Notes: generated by a model not told the origin, from the sequence alone. 29,735 nt of DNA from an uncultured Oscillospiraceae bacterium (GCA_900553255.1 USCI01000025.1:1-29735); one strand, 5' to 3'. Counted from the stretch's first letter, positions 21,519-28,969 are shown. Translations and numbers: made by a program.

Positions 21519-21711
21519 CGGTGTTTTTTCGGTTCTTTTTGTTATTATTCTGTCGAAATATACGATTTGTAAACCATTATCGCTATCAACAGCCATCCTG
21601 GAAGGCGCTTACCCATCGTCCACCGGCCGCCCTTTTCCCGAAACATCCGCGGTTTTTCGGCGATTTTCGTTATATTCTTGCGGAAATATACGGAATGTAA
21701 ACCTTTTTCGC
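21519..21711. repeat. Diverged direct repeat, 128-bp period, overlapping the end of the M16 gene
   Basis: About 65 bp at 21519-21583 resembles 21648-21711 at a constant offset of 128 bp, with a shared GAAATATACG core and TGTAAACC. The second copy contains the last codons and stop of the M16 peptidase gene. The first is non-coding, between that stop and proB. By eye roughly 70 percent of positions agree. It could be an old local duplication of the 3' end. Confidence 0.5.
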
Positions 21712-22926
21712 CGCCACCGGGCCCGCTCCGGAGAGCGCCTGCACGCCGCCCGTCAGCAGCCTTTCCGCCAGCGCGTTCACCTCGTCCGGGGTTACGGCGT
21801 CGATGCGGGCGATTTCCTCGTCGACCGACGGGACGCGGTTTTCCATCAGCTCGCTGCGCCCGATATAGGACGCCTGCGCGGCAACCGTTTCCAGCCCGAG
21901 GATAAAGGAGGCTTTGACCTGCACCTTCGCGCGCCGGAACTCCTCCTCGCCGGCGCCGTCCGCCAGCTCCTCAAGACAGCGGCGCACCTCGTCGAGCACC
22001 GGCTGCTGATTCGCGGGGGTCATGGAGGCGCCGACGGTCATCAGGCCGGCGCCGCGGCTGGCGTAATGGGTGCTGTAAATCGAATACCCCAGCCCGAGCT
22101 GCTCGCGCACCCGCTGGAACAGCCGCGAAGACGCACCGCCGCCGAGCAGGAAATTGAACAGCATCAGCGCATAGCGGCCCTCATCCCCGAGCGCCAGGCC
22201 GGGTACCGCCCATTCGAGGCTGAGCTGCTCGAATTTTTTGCGGCGGAGAAAGACGCCGGGGGTAAACGCCGGCGTATCCGCCGCGGGAATCCCTGTGCCG
22301 CGCGGGCAGCGGTCCCACAGCCGCTGCGCCGCATCAAGCACCGCGGCGCGGTCAAAGCAGCCGGCGACCACCACCACCAGGCGTTCGGGCGTATAATTTT
22401 CCCGCACATACGCGAGCAGGTCGTCCGGCCGGATGGCCGCAACCGTTTCCTTCGTGCCAATGATCGGACGGCCGAGCGGCGAATCCGGCCACACCCCTGC
22501 GCACAGCAGCTCATGCGCCAGATCCTCGCCCTCATCCTCATACATCGCCATTTCATCGAGAATCACCCGGCGCTCAAGCTCGGTCTCATGCGCGTCCATC
22601 CGGGAATGGAGCAGCATATCCCCGATCAGCTCCAGCGCACCGACCGCATTTTCCGGCAGCGTCTGCGCATAAAAGCGGGTGTATTCCTTGGTGGTATAGG
22701 CGTTCATCCCGCCGCCGAGGTTGTCCATCTCCTCGGAAATCTGCCGGGCGGTGCGCGTTTCGGTTCCCTTAAACAGCATATGCTCCACAAAATGGGATAT
22801 GCCCTGTTTGTCCGTATTTTCATACCGCGAGCCGGCGTATACCCACACCCCGACCGAGGCCGAATGCGCGCCCTCAATCGGATACAGCAGAATGCGCAGG
22901 CCATTGGGTCCCACAATTTTTTCCAT
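21670..22926 (-). CDS. M16 family zinc peptidase (PqqL/MPP-like)
   Basis: 418 aa. The inverted zinc motif HFVEH lies at residues 45-49, with the third ligand Glu125 in VILDEMAMYED, exactly 76 residues on, so the enzyme should be active. The N-terminal half is the catalytic M16 domain (NGLRILLYPIEGAHSASVGVWVYAGSRYE, GGGMNAYTTKEYTRFYAQ). The C-terminal half is the inactive-type M16 domain, with REQLGLGYSIYSTHYASRGAGL. I chose the ATG of MEKIVGP, with AGGAA and a G-rich stretch upstream; the extension to 23031 runs through repeat sequence. Single-gene M16 peptidases of this size are common in Clostridia, often near dut or polynucleotide phosphorylase genes, which are not here. Confidence 0.92.
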   Translation of the reverse strand: MEKIVGPNGLRILLYPIEGAHSASVGVWVYAGSRYENTDKQGISHFVEHMLFKGTETRTARQISEEMDNLGGGMNAYTTKEYTRFYAQTLPENAVGALELIGDMLLHSRMDAHETELERRVILDEMAMYEDEGEDLAHELLCAGVWPDSPLGRPIIGTKETVAAIRPDDLLAYVRENYTPERLVVVVAGCFDRAAVLDAAQRLWDRCPRGTGIPAADTPAFTPGVFLRRKKFEQLSLEWAVPGLALGDEGRYALMLFNFLLGGGASSRLFQRVREQLGLGYSIYSTHYASRGAGLMTVGASMTPANQQPVLDEVRRCLEELADGAGEEEFRRAKVQVKASFILGLETVAAQASYIGRSELMENRVPSVDEEIARIDAVTPDEVNALAERLLTGGVQALSGAGPVAAKKVYIPYISARI

Positions 22927-22972
22927 TCGGTTCCTGCCCCCTAGAAGCAAGTAAGTTTCGCGAAGCCGTCCT

Positions 22973-23124
22973 GCGAGTACGCGCAGCGTATCTCGCCGCG
23001 TCCTGCCAAAGACCGGAGCTGGCGCTCCCATCCGCGACGTTTCCCGGTTCCGCCTTCGGGCGGAACGCCGCGCACCGTGTACGCGCGGCGAGGGAAACTC
23101 GCCGAGTACGCCCAGCGTATCTCG
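22973..23124. repeat. Hairpin-rich intergenic element between the ZIP and M16 genes
   Basis: A 22-bp direct repeat with one mismatch (22974-22995 and 23103-23124) flanks a compact fold. The fold has an outer stem GTTTCCC/GGGAAAC (23039-23045 with 23092-23098) enclosing two hairpins: GTTCCGCC-TTCG-GGCGGAAC (23047-23066) and GCCGCGC/GCGCGGC (23067-23089). Together these form a three-way junction. A further GGAGC/GCTCC hairpin lies at 23015-23028. The direct-repeat unit itself contains TACGC/GCGTA. No coding function is apparent. The right copy resembles the adjacent last codons of the ZIP gene. Confidence 0.6.
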
Positions 23125-23126
23125 TG

Positions 23127-23915
23127 CTATCCGCCGAGCACGCCCAGCAGCGCCATGATCCAGAAGCCGGCCAGAAAGCCGTAGGTCGCGGCATGGCCGT
23201 GATCCCCCGCCTGGGATTCCGGGATCAGCTCCTCGACCGTGATAAACACCATCGCTCCTGCCGCCATGCCGAGCAGGATGGGCATCACCACGCTGCCCGC
23301 CGCCATAAGCGCGGAGGTCATCCCGAGCGCGAGCAGCGCTGCCGCAGGCTCCGCAAGGCTCGCCAGGAAGCCGAGCCAGGTGCAGCTTTTGGCGCTGCGG
23401 CCGGCCTGCCGCAGCGGCAGCACCACCGCCATGCCCTCCGGGAAATTCTGCAGCGCCAGGCCCAGGCCGAACACCAGCGCGGCGGTCCAGCTCATGCCCG
23501 CATCCTGCATCGCCGCCGCGATCACCACGCCGAGCGCCATGCCCTCCGGGATATTGTGCAGCGCGACGGCAAGCACCAGCAGCATCGGCCGGGAAATATG
23601 GCTTGCGTGACCCTCCGGCTTATCCTCATCCATATGCTGGTGCGGCACCAGCTTATCCAGCAGCAGCATCCCCGCACAGCCGAGCAGAAACCCCGCTGTG
23701 ACCACCAGCGCGCCTTTATACCCGGGTTCTGCGGCCTCAAACGCCGGCAGCGTCAGCGACCACACCGCCGCCGCCACCATAACCCCCGCCGCAAAGCCCA
23801 GCAGGCCGCCCTGCCGCCGCGGTGTGTTGATCGGCACCTTTACCGCGGCCAGCGAACCCAAAAAGGTCGCCGCCCACGGCACCAGCATCAATATGGCAAA
23901 CAAATCCCAGCGCAC
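23127..23915 (-). CDS. ZIP family divalent metal transporter (ZupT/GufA-like)
   Basis: 262 aa, about eight hydrophobic helices. ZIP landmarks are the helix-4 motif ALHNIPEGMALG and the helix-5 motif GLALQNFPEGMAVVLPL, which form the binuclear metal site. There is also a short His-containing loop between helices 3 and 4 (PHQHMDEDKPEGHASH). These proteins import Zn2+ or other divalent metals into the cytoplasm. The start is GTG with GGAGG 7 nt upstream. It follows rsmA by 29 nt. Metal specificity cannot be decided from sequence. Confidence 0.93.
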   Translation of the reverse strand: MRWDLFAILMLVPWAATFLGSLAAVKVPINTPRRQGGLLGFAAGVMVAAAVWSLTLPAFEAAEPGYKGALVVTAGFLLGCAGMLLLDKLVPHQHMDEDKPEGHASHISRPMLLVLAVALHNIPEGMALGVVIAAAMQDAGMSWTAALVFGLGLALQNFPEGMAVVLPLRQAGRSAKSCTWLGFLASLAEPAAALLALGMTSALMAAGSVVMPILLGMAAGAMVFITVEELIPESQAGDHGHAATYGFLAGFWIMALLGVLGG

Positions 23916-23944
23916 AGGCCGTCCTCCCTTCCGTCAAGCCGCTT

Positions 23945-24817
23945 TTATTCCGCCAGCTGATCCGCCAGGCGGGCAAACTGCTCCAGGGTCAGCTGCTCCG
24001 CCCGCGCCGACGCGGGCAGTCCCGCCGCTTCGATCGCGGCGGCGGCTTTCTCTTTAGTATATACACCCGCGAGCGCATTAGCCAGCGTTTTGCGCCGCTG
24101 GCCGAACGCGGTGCGGATCACCCGGAACAGCTGCGCCTCGTCCCGGCAGGTACAGGGCGGCTGCCCGTGCAACGTCAGCCGGATCACCGCGCTGTCCACG
24201 TTCGGCGCGGGCATAAAGCTGCCGCGGGATACGCCGAACAGCTTCTCGGCCCGGGCATAATACTGCACCGCGAGGGACACCGCCCCGCATTCCCGCGTAC
24301 CGGGTGCCGCACACAACCGGTCGGCCGCCTCCTTCTGCACCATAACGGTCAGCGACGTGAACGGCAGCCGGCTCTCCAGCAGCAGCATGATGATCGGCGA
24401 GGTGATGTAATACGGCAGGTTCGCACACACCGCCACCGGCATACGGGCGCCGTCCGGCCGGGTGAATTTTTCCTCCAGCAGCGCGGCGAGCGGGAGCTTG
24501 AGAATATCCCCCTGCACCACCTCGGTATTTTCCCGGCCGGCGAGCGTCTCCCGGAGCACCGGCAGCAGCCGCTCGTCCAGCTCCACCGCAACCACCCGGC
24601 CGGCGAGCGCCGCAAGCTCCCGGGTCAGCACCCCGATGCCGGGGCCGATTTCCAGCACACCGGTTTCCGGCGACGCGCCGCAGGCCTCCGCCATACGCGG
24701 ACACACGGTGGGGTTGATAAGGAAATTCTGCCCCATCGCCTTGGAAAAATGAAAACCGTGCCGGCTGAGCAGCTCACGCACGGTGCGTATATCGGTCAAT
24801 CGGTTTTCTTCCGTCAT
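23945..24817 (-). CDS. rsmA: 16S rRNA (adenine1518-N6/adenine1519-N6)-dimethyltransferase
   Basis: Dimethylates two adjacent adenosines near the 3' end of 16S rRNA (KsgA). It has 290 aa from the ATG of MTEENRL, with GAGGT upstream. Motifs: the N-terminal GQNFLINP, SAM-binding EIGPGIGVLTREL, the acidic VELDERLLPVL, QGDILKLPL and the catalytic NLPYYITSPI, then the C-terminal helical domain with FGQRRKTLANAL. The start is 8 nt past the cdd stop, so the two are co-translated. It shares the cdd-rsmA-ZIP transcript. Confidence 0.96.
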   Translation of the reverse strand: MTEENRLTDIRTVRELLSRHGFHFSKAMGQNFLINPTVCPRMAEACGASPETGVLEIGPGIGVLTRELAALAGRVVAVELDERLLPVLRETLAGRENTEVVQGDILKLPLAALLEEKFTRPDGARMPVAVCANLPYYITSPIIMLLLESRLPFTSLTVMVQKEAADRLCAAPGTRECGAVSLAVQYYARAEKLFGVSRGSFMPAPNVDSAVIRLTLHGQPPCTCRDEAQLFRVIRTAFGQRRKTLANALAGVYTKEKAAAAIEAAGLPASARAEQLTLEQFARLADQLAE

Positions 24818-24825
24818 AAGACACC

Positions 24826-25242
24826 TCAATCTGAACCGGTTTCCGGCAGCAGGGCGCCGGTGAACGCCTCCGGCAGCAGCGCGGACAGGGCATATTCCCG
24901 GACATCCCCGCCTGCGGCGGAGGTACAAAGCACCGTCATATCCCCAAACTCGGCAAGCAGCTGCCGGCAGATGCCGCACGGCGGGGTCGGGCTGTCCCCC
25001 GCGGCAACCGCCAGCGCCGCAAAGCGGCGTTCCCCGGCGGTGACCGCCGCCGTCAGTGCCGCGCGCTCCGCGCAGATCGCCGCACCGTAGGAGGCGCTCT
25101 CACAGTTGGCGCCGGCATATACCCTGCCGCTGTCCGCAAGCAGCGCGGCGCCCACCGCAAACCCCGAATACGGACAGTAGGCGTTTGCCCGCGCGGCGCG
25201 CGCGGCCTCAATCAGCTTTTCCCGGTCAATTTCCGGCTTCAT
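24826..25242 (-). CDS. cdd: Cytidine deaminase
   Basis: Converts cytidine and deoxycytidine to uridine forms in pyrimidine salvage. It has 138 aa, the short tetrameric class. The zinc site is CAE (Cys57-Glu59) in the AAICAERAAL stretch, with PCGICRQ (Cys89, Cys92) supplying the other ligands. NCESASYG is the substrate loop. GGAAAGGAAAGGG lies before the ATG of MKPEID; the longer reading would cross the divergent promoter region. It is first in cdd-rsmA-ZIP and divergent from the dCMP deaminase gene, so two cytosine-nucleotide deaminases share one control region. Confidence 0.95.
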   Translation of the reverse strand: MKPEIDREKLIEAARAARANAYCPYSGFAVGAALLADSGRVYAGANCESASYGAAICAERAALTAAVTAGERRFAALAVAAGDSPTPPCGICRQLLAEFGDMTVLCTSAAGGDVREYALSALLPEAFTGALLPETGSD

Positions 25243-25295
25243 AGTCCCTTTCCTTTCCGAAGCGCCGTCCGGCGCCCAAGCAATTTTTCCATAAC

Positions 25296-25349
25296 GCGGC
25301 AAAACGGCGAATTTTGCCGCAACCCATTGCATTGCCGCAAAAAATGCGG
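25296..25349. promoter_or_regulatory. Cluster of TTGCCGC boxes between two deaminase genes
   Basis: A perfect 9-bp inverted repeat GCGGCAAAA/TTTTGCCGC (25296-25320) is followed by a second TTGCCGCAA at 25332-25340, 18 bp after the first (25314-25322). There is also a small CCGCA/TGCGG hairpin at 25335-25349 inside the promoter spacer. The arrangement suggests binding sites for one regulator acting on both divergent genes, or a structured leader for cdd. No regulator is identified. Confidence 0.4.
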
Positions 25350-25355
25350 TATGCT
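25327..25355 (+). promoter_or_regulatory. Possible dCMP deaminase promoter
   Basis: TTGCAT (25327-25332), 17 bp, TATGCT (25350-25355). An overlapping alternative is TTGCCG with TATACC at 18 bp. Both are only moderately close to consensus, and both overlap the TTGCCGC boxes. Confidence 0.4.
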
Positions 25356-25393
25356 TATACCAAATACACAATCTGCAAGGGAGGATGTTCCAC

Positions 25394-25882
25394 ATGGTAC
25401 GGCGCGACAAAGAAAACTACTACCTCGACATCGCCCAGGCCGTCGCCGGCCGCGGCACCTGTATCCGGCGCAATTTCGGCGCCATTATCGTCAAAAACGA
25501 CCAGATCCTGTCCACCGGCTATACCGGCGCGCCGCGCGGCCGCAAAAACTGCAGCGACCTCGGCTTCTGCCTGCGCGAAAAGATGAACATCCCCCGCGGC
25601 GAGCGCTATGAGCTGTGCCGTTCGGTGCATGCCGAGGCCAACGCCATCATTAATGCAGCGCGCAGCGAAATGATCGGCTCCACCCTTTATCTCGTGGGCA
25701 AGGACGCCAAAACCGGCGAGATCGTCCACGATGCCAACTCCTGCTCGATGTGCAAGCGCATGATCATCAATGCCGGCATCTCCCGCGTGGTGGTGCGCAA
25801 TTCCCTGACCGACTTCACCGCCCTGTATGTGCAGGACTGGGTGGAAAACGACGGCTCCCTTTCCGGTGAGGCCGGATACTGA
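25394..25882 (+). CDS. Deoxycytidylate (dCMP) deaminase, ComEB-like
   Basis: Deaminates dCMP to dUMP, feeding thymidylate synthesis. It has 162 aa. The zinc site is HAE (His79-Glu81) in SVHAEANAI, with CSMC (Cys117, Cys120) in place of the usual PCxxC, followed by KRMIINAGI. The N-terminal GAIIVKNDQILSTGYTGAPRG and NCSDLGFCLREK with the extra Cys residues are typical. I prefer the second ATG because GGGAGG lies 9 nt before it; the first ATG (25385) directly abuts that site. Confidence 0.93.
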   Translation: MVRRDKENYYLDIAQAVAGRGTCIRRNFGAIIVKNDQILSTGYTGAPRGRKNCSDLGFCLREKMNIPRGERYELCRSVHAEANAIINAARSEMIGSTLYLVGKDAKTGEIVHDANSCSMCKRMIINAGISRVVVRNSLTDFTALYVQDWVENDGSLSGEAGY

Positions 25883-25920
25883 AGCCCCCCGCCCTGCGCC
25901 TTCACCACAGAACAGAACCG

Positions 25921-25952
25921 CGCCATCCCCGGAAAACCGGGGATGGCGTTTT
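25921..25952. terminator. Bidirectional terminator between convergent genes
   Basis: A perfect 12-bp stem CGCCATCCCCGG/CCGGGGATGGCG with an AAAA loop, followed by TTTT in the plus direction. It serves the dCMP deaminase gene on the left. On the minus strand it begins 2 nt past the stop of the DacF-like gene. Confidence 0.88.
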
Positions 25953-25954
25953 GC

Positions 25955-27319
25955 TTACCGGTAGCGCTTGACCCGCTTCATCCGGCGGCGCTTGCGGCGC
26001 TGGTTATGCACCACATTGAGGATGATATAGCCGATGAGCAGCACCGCGAGCACAATCAGCCCGCCCCAGAACCAAGGCGAGGTCAGAAAGCTCTTCACCT
26101 GCTCCCAGAACACCAGCAGCTGGCTCGCCTCCACCGAATCGGCGGCAATCAGGTTGACCTCCCCGATCTTCTGGTCCATATTGATGAAGATTTCCACCTT
26201 GCCGTAGACCTTGCCCTTTTCCACCGGCGCGTCCACCGTCTCCTGCTCGAGGGTGACCACCTGCCGCACCGCGCTGCTCTCCAGGCCGTTGACCACCACG
26301 GTGGCCAGCTCCCGTTCCGGGATCAGCGATACCGTGTCGGTATCCCACGCGAGATTGACCTTCAGCTGTGCGACCGGCTCGTTCTTGCTCAGCAGCGTCT
26401 GGTAGGAAAAATTATTGAACGCCCATTTGAACAGGCGGTAGGTATCCCGGTAATGCGCGACGGCCGGCTCGTCCCCGGCGGCGCCGGAGCTGCCCATCAC
26501 CACCACCAGGTATTCATAGCCGCTGTCCCGCGCGACCGAAACCATCGACCGGTCGTCCAGATCCGCCGCGCCGGCCTTGCCGAACACCATCGGCGAATAA
26601 TAGCTGTCGGTCGACGAGCGCAGCATATCGTTGGTGTTGGGCATGGTGCGCGGCGAACCGCCGCTGACCGGATTGACGGTATACAGCGTCTGCCGGGAAT
26701 ACTCCACGAGCAGCGGGAAATCCATCGCATAGCGTGCGATCCGATACATATCCGCAGCACAGGTATACTGGTTCTGCGCGTTGAGACCGGTGACATTGGC
26801 AAACGAGGTGTTCACGCAGCCGAGTTCCGCGGCCTTCTCGTTCATCTTCTGCACAAAGGCCTGATGGCTGCCCGCCAGCCGCGCCGCGAGGGTTACGCAG
26901 GCGTCCGCCGCGCCGAGGATCAGCGTCGCGGTGACCAGATCCTTCAAGGTCCAGGTCTCCTCGATTTCCATATTCATCACGCCCAGCCCGGTGCCGGTGA
27001 TGTCCTGCCAGCAGGCCATCGTGTAGGTGCCGGTGTCGTTTTCCAAATCCAGCCCCTGCTCCTCGATCATCTCAAAAGCCAGCGCACCGGCCATCAGACG
27101 CACAAGCGCCGCCGGCTGCTGGGTAGCTTCGGCGTTTTTCTCATACAGCACCACGTCCTCTTCCGGCAGGGCGCCCAGGCTGACCACATAGGCCGCGTTG
27201 GCGCTCAGCGCCACCGTGTCCGGCAGGGCGTATGCCGCCGACGCCGACAGCGGCGTCACACACAGCGACAGCAGCACCGCCAGAGACAGAAAAATCGACA
27301 CAACCCCTTTTTTTGGCAT
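25955..27319 (-). CDS. D-alanyl-D-alanine carboxypeptidase-family (S11/DacF-like) protein, catalytic motifs lost
   Basis: 454 aa. Signal peptide (cut near ASA-AYA, residue about 29), an S11 peptidase fold (about 40-300), the beta-rich PBP5 C-terminal domain (about 306-395), a transmembrane helix (416-437) and a very basic tail. The fold is clear from matches such as LYEKNAEATQQPA, AFVQKMNEKAAELGCVNTSF and NVTGLNAQNQYTCAADM. All three active-site motifs are changed: SxxK reads A71-L-V-R74, SxN reads G136-A-A138, and KTG reads K248-A-G250. Without the nucleophilic Ser and the general-base Lys it should not cleave or bind peptidoglycan covalently. The frame is intact, with GGAGG 7 nt before the ATG, so a binding or regulatory role is likely. 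Confidence 0.9.
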   Translation of the reverse strand: MPKKGVVSIFLSLAVLLSLCVTPLSASAAYALPDTVALSANAAYVVSLGALPEEDVVLYEKNAEATQQPAALVRLMAGALAFEMIEEQGLDLENDTGTYTMACWQDITGTGLGVMNMEIEETWTLKDLVTATLILGAADACVTLAARLAGSHQAFVQKMNEKAAELGCVNTSFANVTGLNAQNQYTCAADMYRIARYAMDFPLLVEYSRQTLYTVNPVSGGSPRTMPNTNDMLRSSTDSYYSPMVFGKAGAADLDDRSMVSVARDSGYEYLVVVMGSSGAAGDEPAVAHYRDTYRLFKWAFNNFSYQTLLSKNEPVAQLKVNLAWDTDTVSLIPERELATVVVNGLESSAVRQVVTLEQETVDAPVEKGKVYGKVEIFINMDQKIGEVNLIAADSVEASQLLVFWEQVKSFLTSPWFWGGLIVLAVLLIGYIILNVVHNQRRKRRRMKRVKRYR

Positions 27320-27406
27320 AGACAATCCTCCATGTTCTGGTATAATAGCAAGCAGGGGCTTCGGTACTGCCCTGCTGCCGGCAGACGGATTTCCGCTTTT
27401 GACGCC

Positions 27407-27435
27407 ATTATACCATATTTTCCCCGCGTTGTCAC
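27407..27435 (-). promoter_or_regulatory. Promoter of the DacF-like gene
   Basis: Minus-strand GTGACA (27430-27435), 17 bp, TATAAT (27407-27412) with TG one base before it. The leader of about 80 nt contains a GCAGGG/CCCTGC hairpin. A plus-strand TATAAT with TGG before it (27341-27346) could serve the metallophosphoesterase gene but has no good -35. Confidence 0.6.
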
Positions 27436-27468
27436 AAACATCTCCGCTGGAAAGGGCTGATCCACGTC

Positions 27469-28158
27469 ATGGTCTATATCACCGGCGATATGCACGCCGA
27501 TTTCTCCCGGTTTTCCGCACCGGAAATGCGCCCGCTCAAAAAAGGGGACACCCTGATTGTCTGCGGCGATTTCGGATTTCTCTGGAGCGGCGGGCGCGCG
27601 GAGCAGAAGGTGCTCAAAAAACTCACGCAGCTGCCGTACACCATCCTGTTCCTCGACGGCACCCACGAAAATTTCGACCTGCTGCGCGACTATCCGGTCA
27701 CCGAATGGAACGGCGGCCGGGTGCAGGAAGTGCGTGCCAACATCCGGCATCTGCTGCGGGGCGAAATCTACGAGATCGAAAACGAGTCGTATTTCGTCTT
27801 CGGCGGCGGCGAAACCGCCGACCCCTCCCTGCGCACCGGAACCGACACCTGGTGGGAGGAGGAAATGCCCTCTGAAGAAGAGATGCTGTACGGGCTGAAA
27901 AACCTCGAAGACCACGGCAACCGGGTGGACTACATCCTCACCCACGAGCCGTCCGGCAAAGCCTGCGCCTACTCGGGCGGGCCGAACGCCCGGCTCGACG
28001 GGGTCAACATCTATCTCAACCAGATCGAGGACAAGGTACAGTATGAGCGCTGGTTTTTCGGCAGCCTGCACCTCGACAAGGTGCTCAGCAAGCGCCATCT
28101 TGCGGTATTCCGCAAGGTCATCCCGGTGCATCCGCCCACCGGACGGCGCGGCCGCTGA
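27469..28158 (+). CDS. Calcineurin-like metallophosphoesterase
   Basis: 229 aa, cytoplasmic. The two-metal phosphoesterase motifs appear in order: TGDMHAD (residues 5-11, GDxH), CGDFGFLW (GDxxD-like, with Phe-Gly), LDGTHENFD (the GNHE motif in the GTHE form), YILTHEPSG and GSLHLDK (GHxH position occupied by SLH). The divergence at the last motif is shared by a group of small clostridial proteins whose substrate is unknown. AAAGGG lies 12 nt before the ATG. It is a single gene with a strong terminator after it. Confidence 0.85.
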   Translation: MVYITGDMHADFSRFSAPEMRPLKKGDTLIVCGDFGFLWSGGRAEQKVLKKLTQLPYTILFLDGTHENFDLLRDYPVTEWNGGRVQEVRANIRHLLRGEIYEIENESYFVFGGGETADPSLRTGTDTWWEEEMPSEEEMLYGLKNLEDHGNRVDYILTHEPSGKACAYSGGPNARLDGVNIYLNQIEDKVQYERWFFGSLHLDKVLSKRHLAVFRKVIPVHPPTGRRGR

Positions 28159-28186
28159 AACGGCGCAGCCGCTTACGGAAAATAGC

Positions 28187-28216
28187 TGCGGGCCGCAAAC
28201 GGCGGCCCGCATTTTT
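28187..28216 (+). terminator. Terminator after the metallophosphoesterase gene
   Basis: A 9-bp stem TGCGGGCCG/CGGCCCGCA (28187-28211) followed by TTTTT. It lies between the convergent stop codons of the phosphoesterase and the uracil-DNA glycosylase genes. Confidence 0.85.
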
Positions 28217-28227
28217 GATCCGCCGCC

Positions 28228-28818
28228 TTATTCCGGGTAAACCAGGCGGGTGTTTTCGCACACTTCCCCTATTTTATCCCGCAGCGCCAGAAAATCCGCA
28301 AACCCGTCCGGTTTCTGTGCCGGATTGCGCAAAAGCGCCGCCGGATGGAAGGTGCCCATCATCAGCACGCCGTGCTTGGTCACGAACTGCCCGTGCTGCC
28401 GGGTGACCTTGAAATCCGGGTCGATCAGGCGGCAGGCAGCGATGCGGCCGAGGCAGACGATGATTTTCGGCCGGATGAGCGAAACCTGTTCCCGCAGGTG
28501 GGCGATGCACGCCTCCTGCTCCTCCGGCAGCGGGTCGCGGTTTTTCGGCGGCCGGCATTTGACGATGTTGGCGATATAAATATTCTCCCGGCGGGTCAGG
28601 CCCACCGCGGCGAGCATTTTATCCAGCAGCTGGCCGCCGCGGCCGACGAACGGCTCGCCCTGCAGATCCTCGTTTTCGCCGGGGCCTTCCCCCACAAACA
28701 GCACCTCCGCCTGCGGGTTGCCCACCCCAAACACCACGTTATGCCGCGTAGCGGCGAGCGCACACGCCGTGCAGCCCCTGCATTTTTCCTCGAGCGCCGT
28801 CCATTTTGCCGTATCCAT
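28228..28818 (-). CDS. Uracil-DNA glycosylase, family 4 (iron-sulfur)
   Basis: Removes uracil from DNA to start base-excision repair. It has 196 aa from the ATG of MDTAKW, with AGGAGG 8 nt upstream; the longer reading crosses the promoter. The four Fe-S cysteines sit at 13, 16, 88 and 104 (CRGC, IVKCRPP, QEACIAHL), the family-4 spacing. Catalytic motif 1 is GEGPGENED, and the minor-groove motif is FHPAALLRN. It stands alone and is divergent from pduL. Confidence 0.95.
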   Translation of the reverse strand: MDTAKWTALEEKCRGCTACALAATRHNVVFGVGNPQAEVLFVGEGPGENEDLQGEPFVGRGGQLLDKMLAAVGLTRRENIYIANIVKCRPPKNRDPLPEEQEACIAHLREQVSLIRPKIIVCLGRIAACRLIDPDFKVTRQHGQFVTKHGVLMMGTFHPAALLRNPAQKPDGFADFLALRDKIGEVCENTRLVYPE

Positions 28819-28859
28819 CCGGTCATCCTCCTGTTCCCGCCGCAGCGGGGCTTTGTTGT

Positions 28860-28889
28860 AGTATAGCATAATTCCCCTTGAAAAAACAA
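28860..28889 (-). promoter_or_regulatory. Uracil-DNA glycosylase promoter
   Basis: Minus-strand TTGTTT (28884-28889), 18 bp, TATACT (28860-28865) with TGC before it. Its -35 directly abuts the -35 of the divergent pduL promoter. Confidence 0.55.
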
Positions 28890-28906
28890 TCCGGACGAGG
28901 TACAAT
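28878..28906 (+). promoter_or_regulatory. pduL: pduL promoter
   Basis: TTGAAA (28878-28883), 17 bp, TACAAT (28901-28906). The leader to the pduL start is about 55 nt. The back-to-back -35 boxes with the glycosylase promoter mean the two polymerases would compete. Confidence 0.7.
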
Positions 28907-28969
28907 AACAAAGGACTTTTGCATTTTTTGACGGCGGCCTTACCGCCGATCCAGAAAGGAACGAAAAAC

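Noticed and set aside
21429..21596. 55-codon minus-strand frame upstream of proB
   Set aside because: It contains the proB promoter, lacks a properly spaced ribosome site and is explained by the diverged repeat.
22927..23031. N-terminal extension of the M16 peptidase
   Set aside because: It would encode Arg-rich sequence from the hairpin repeat; family alignment starts at MEKIVGP, which has its own ribosome site.
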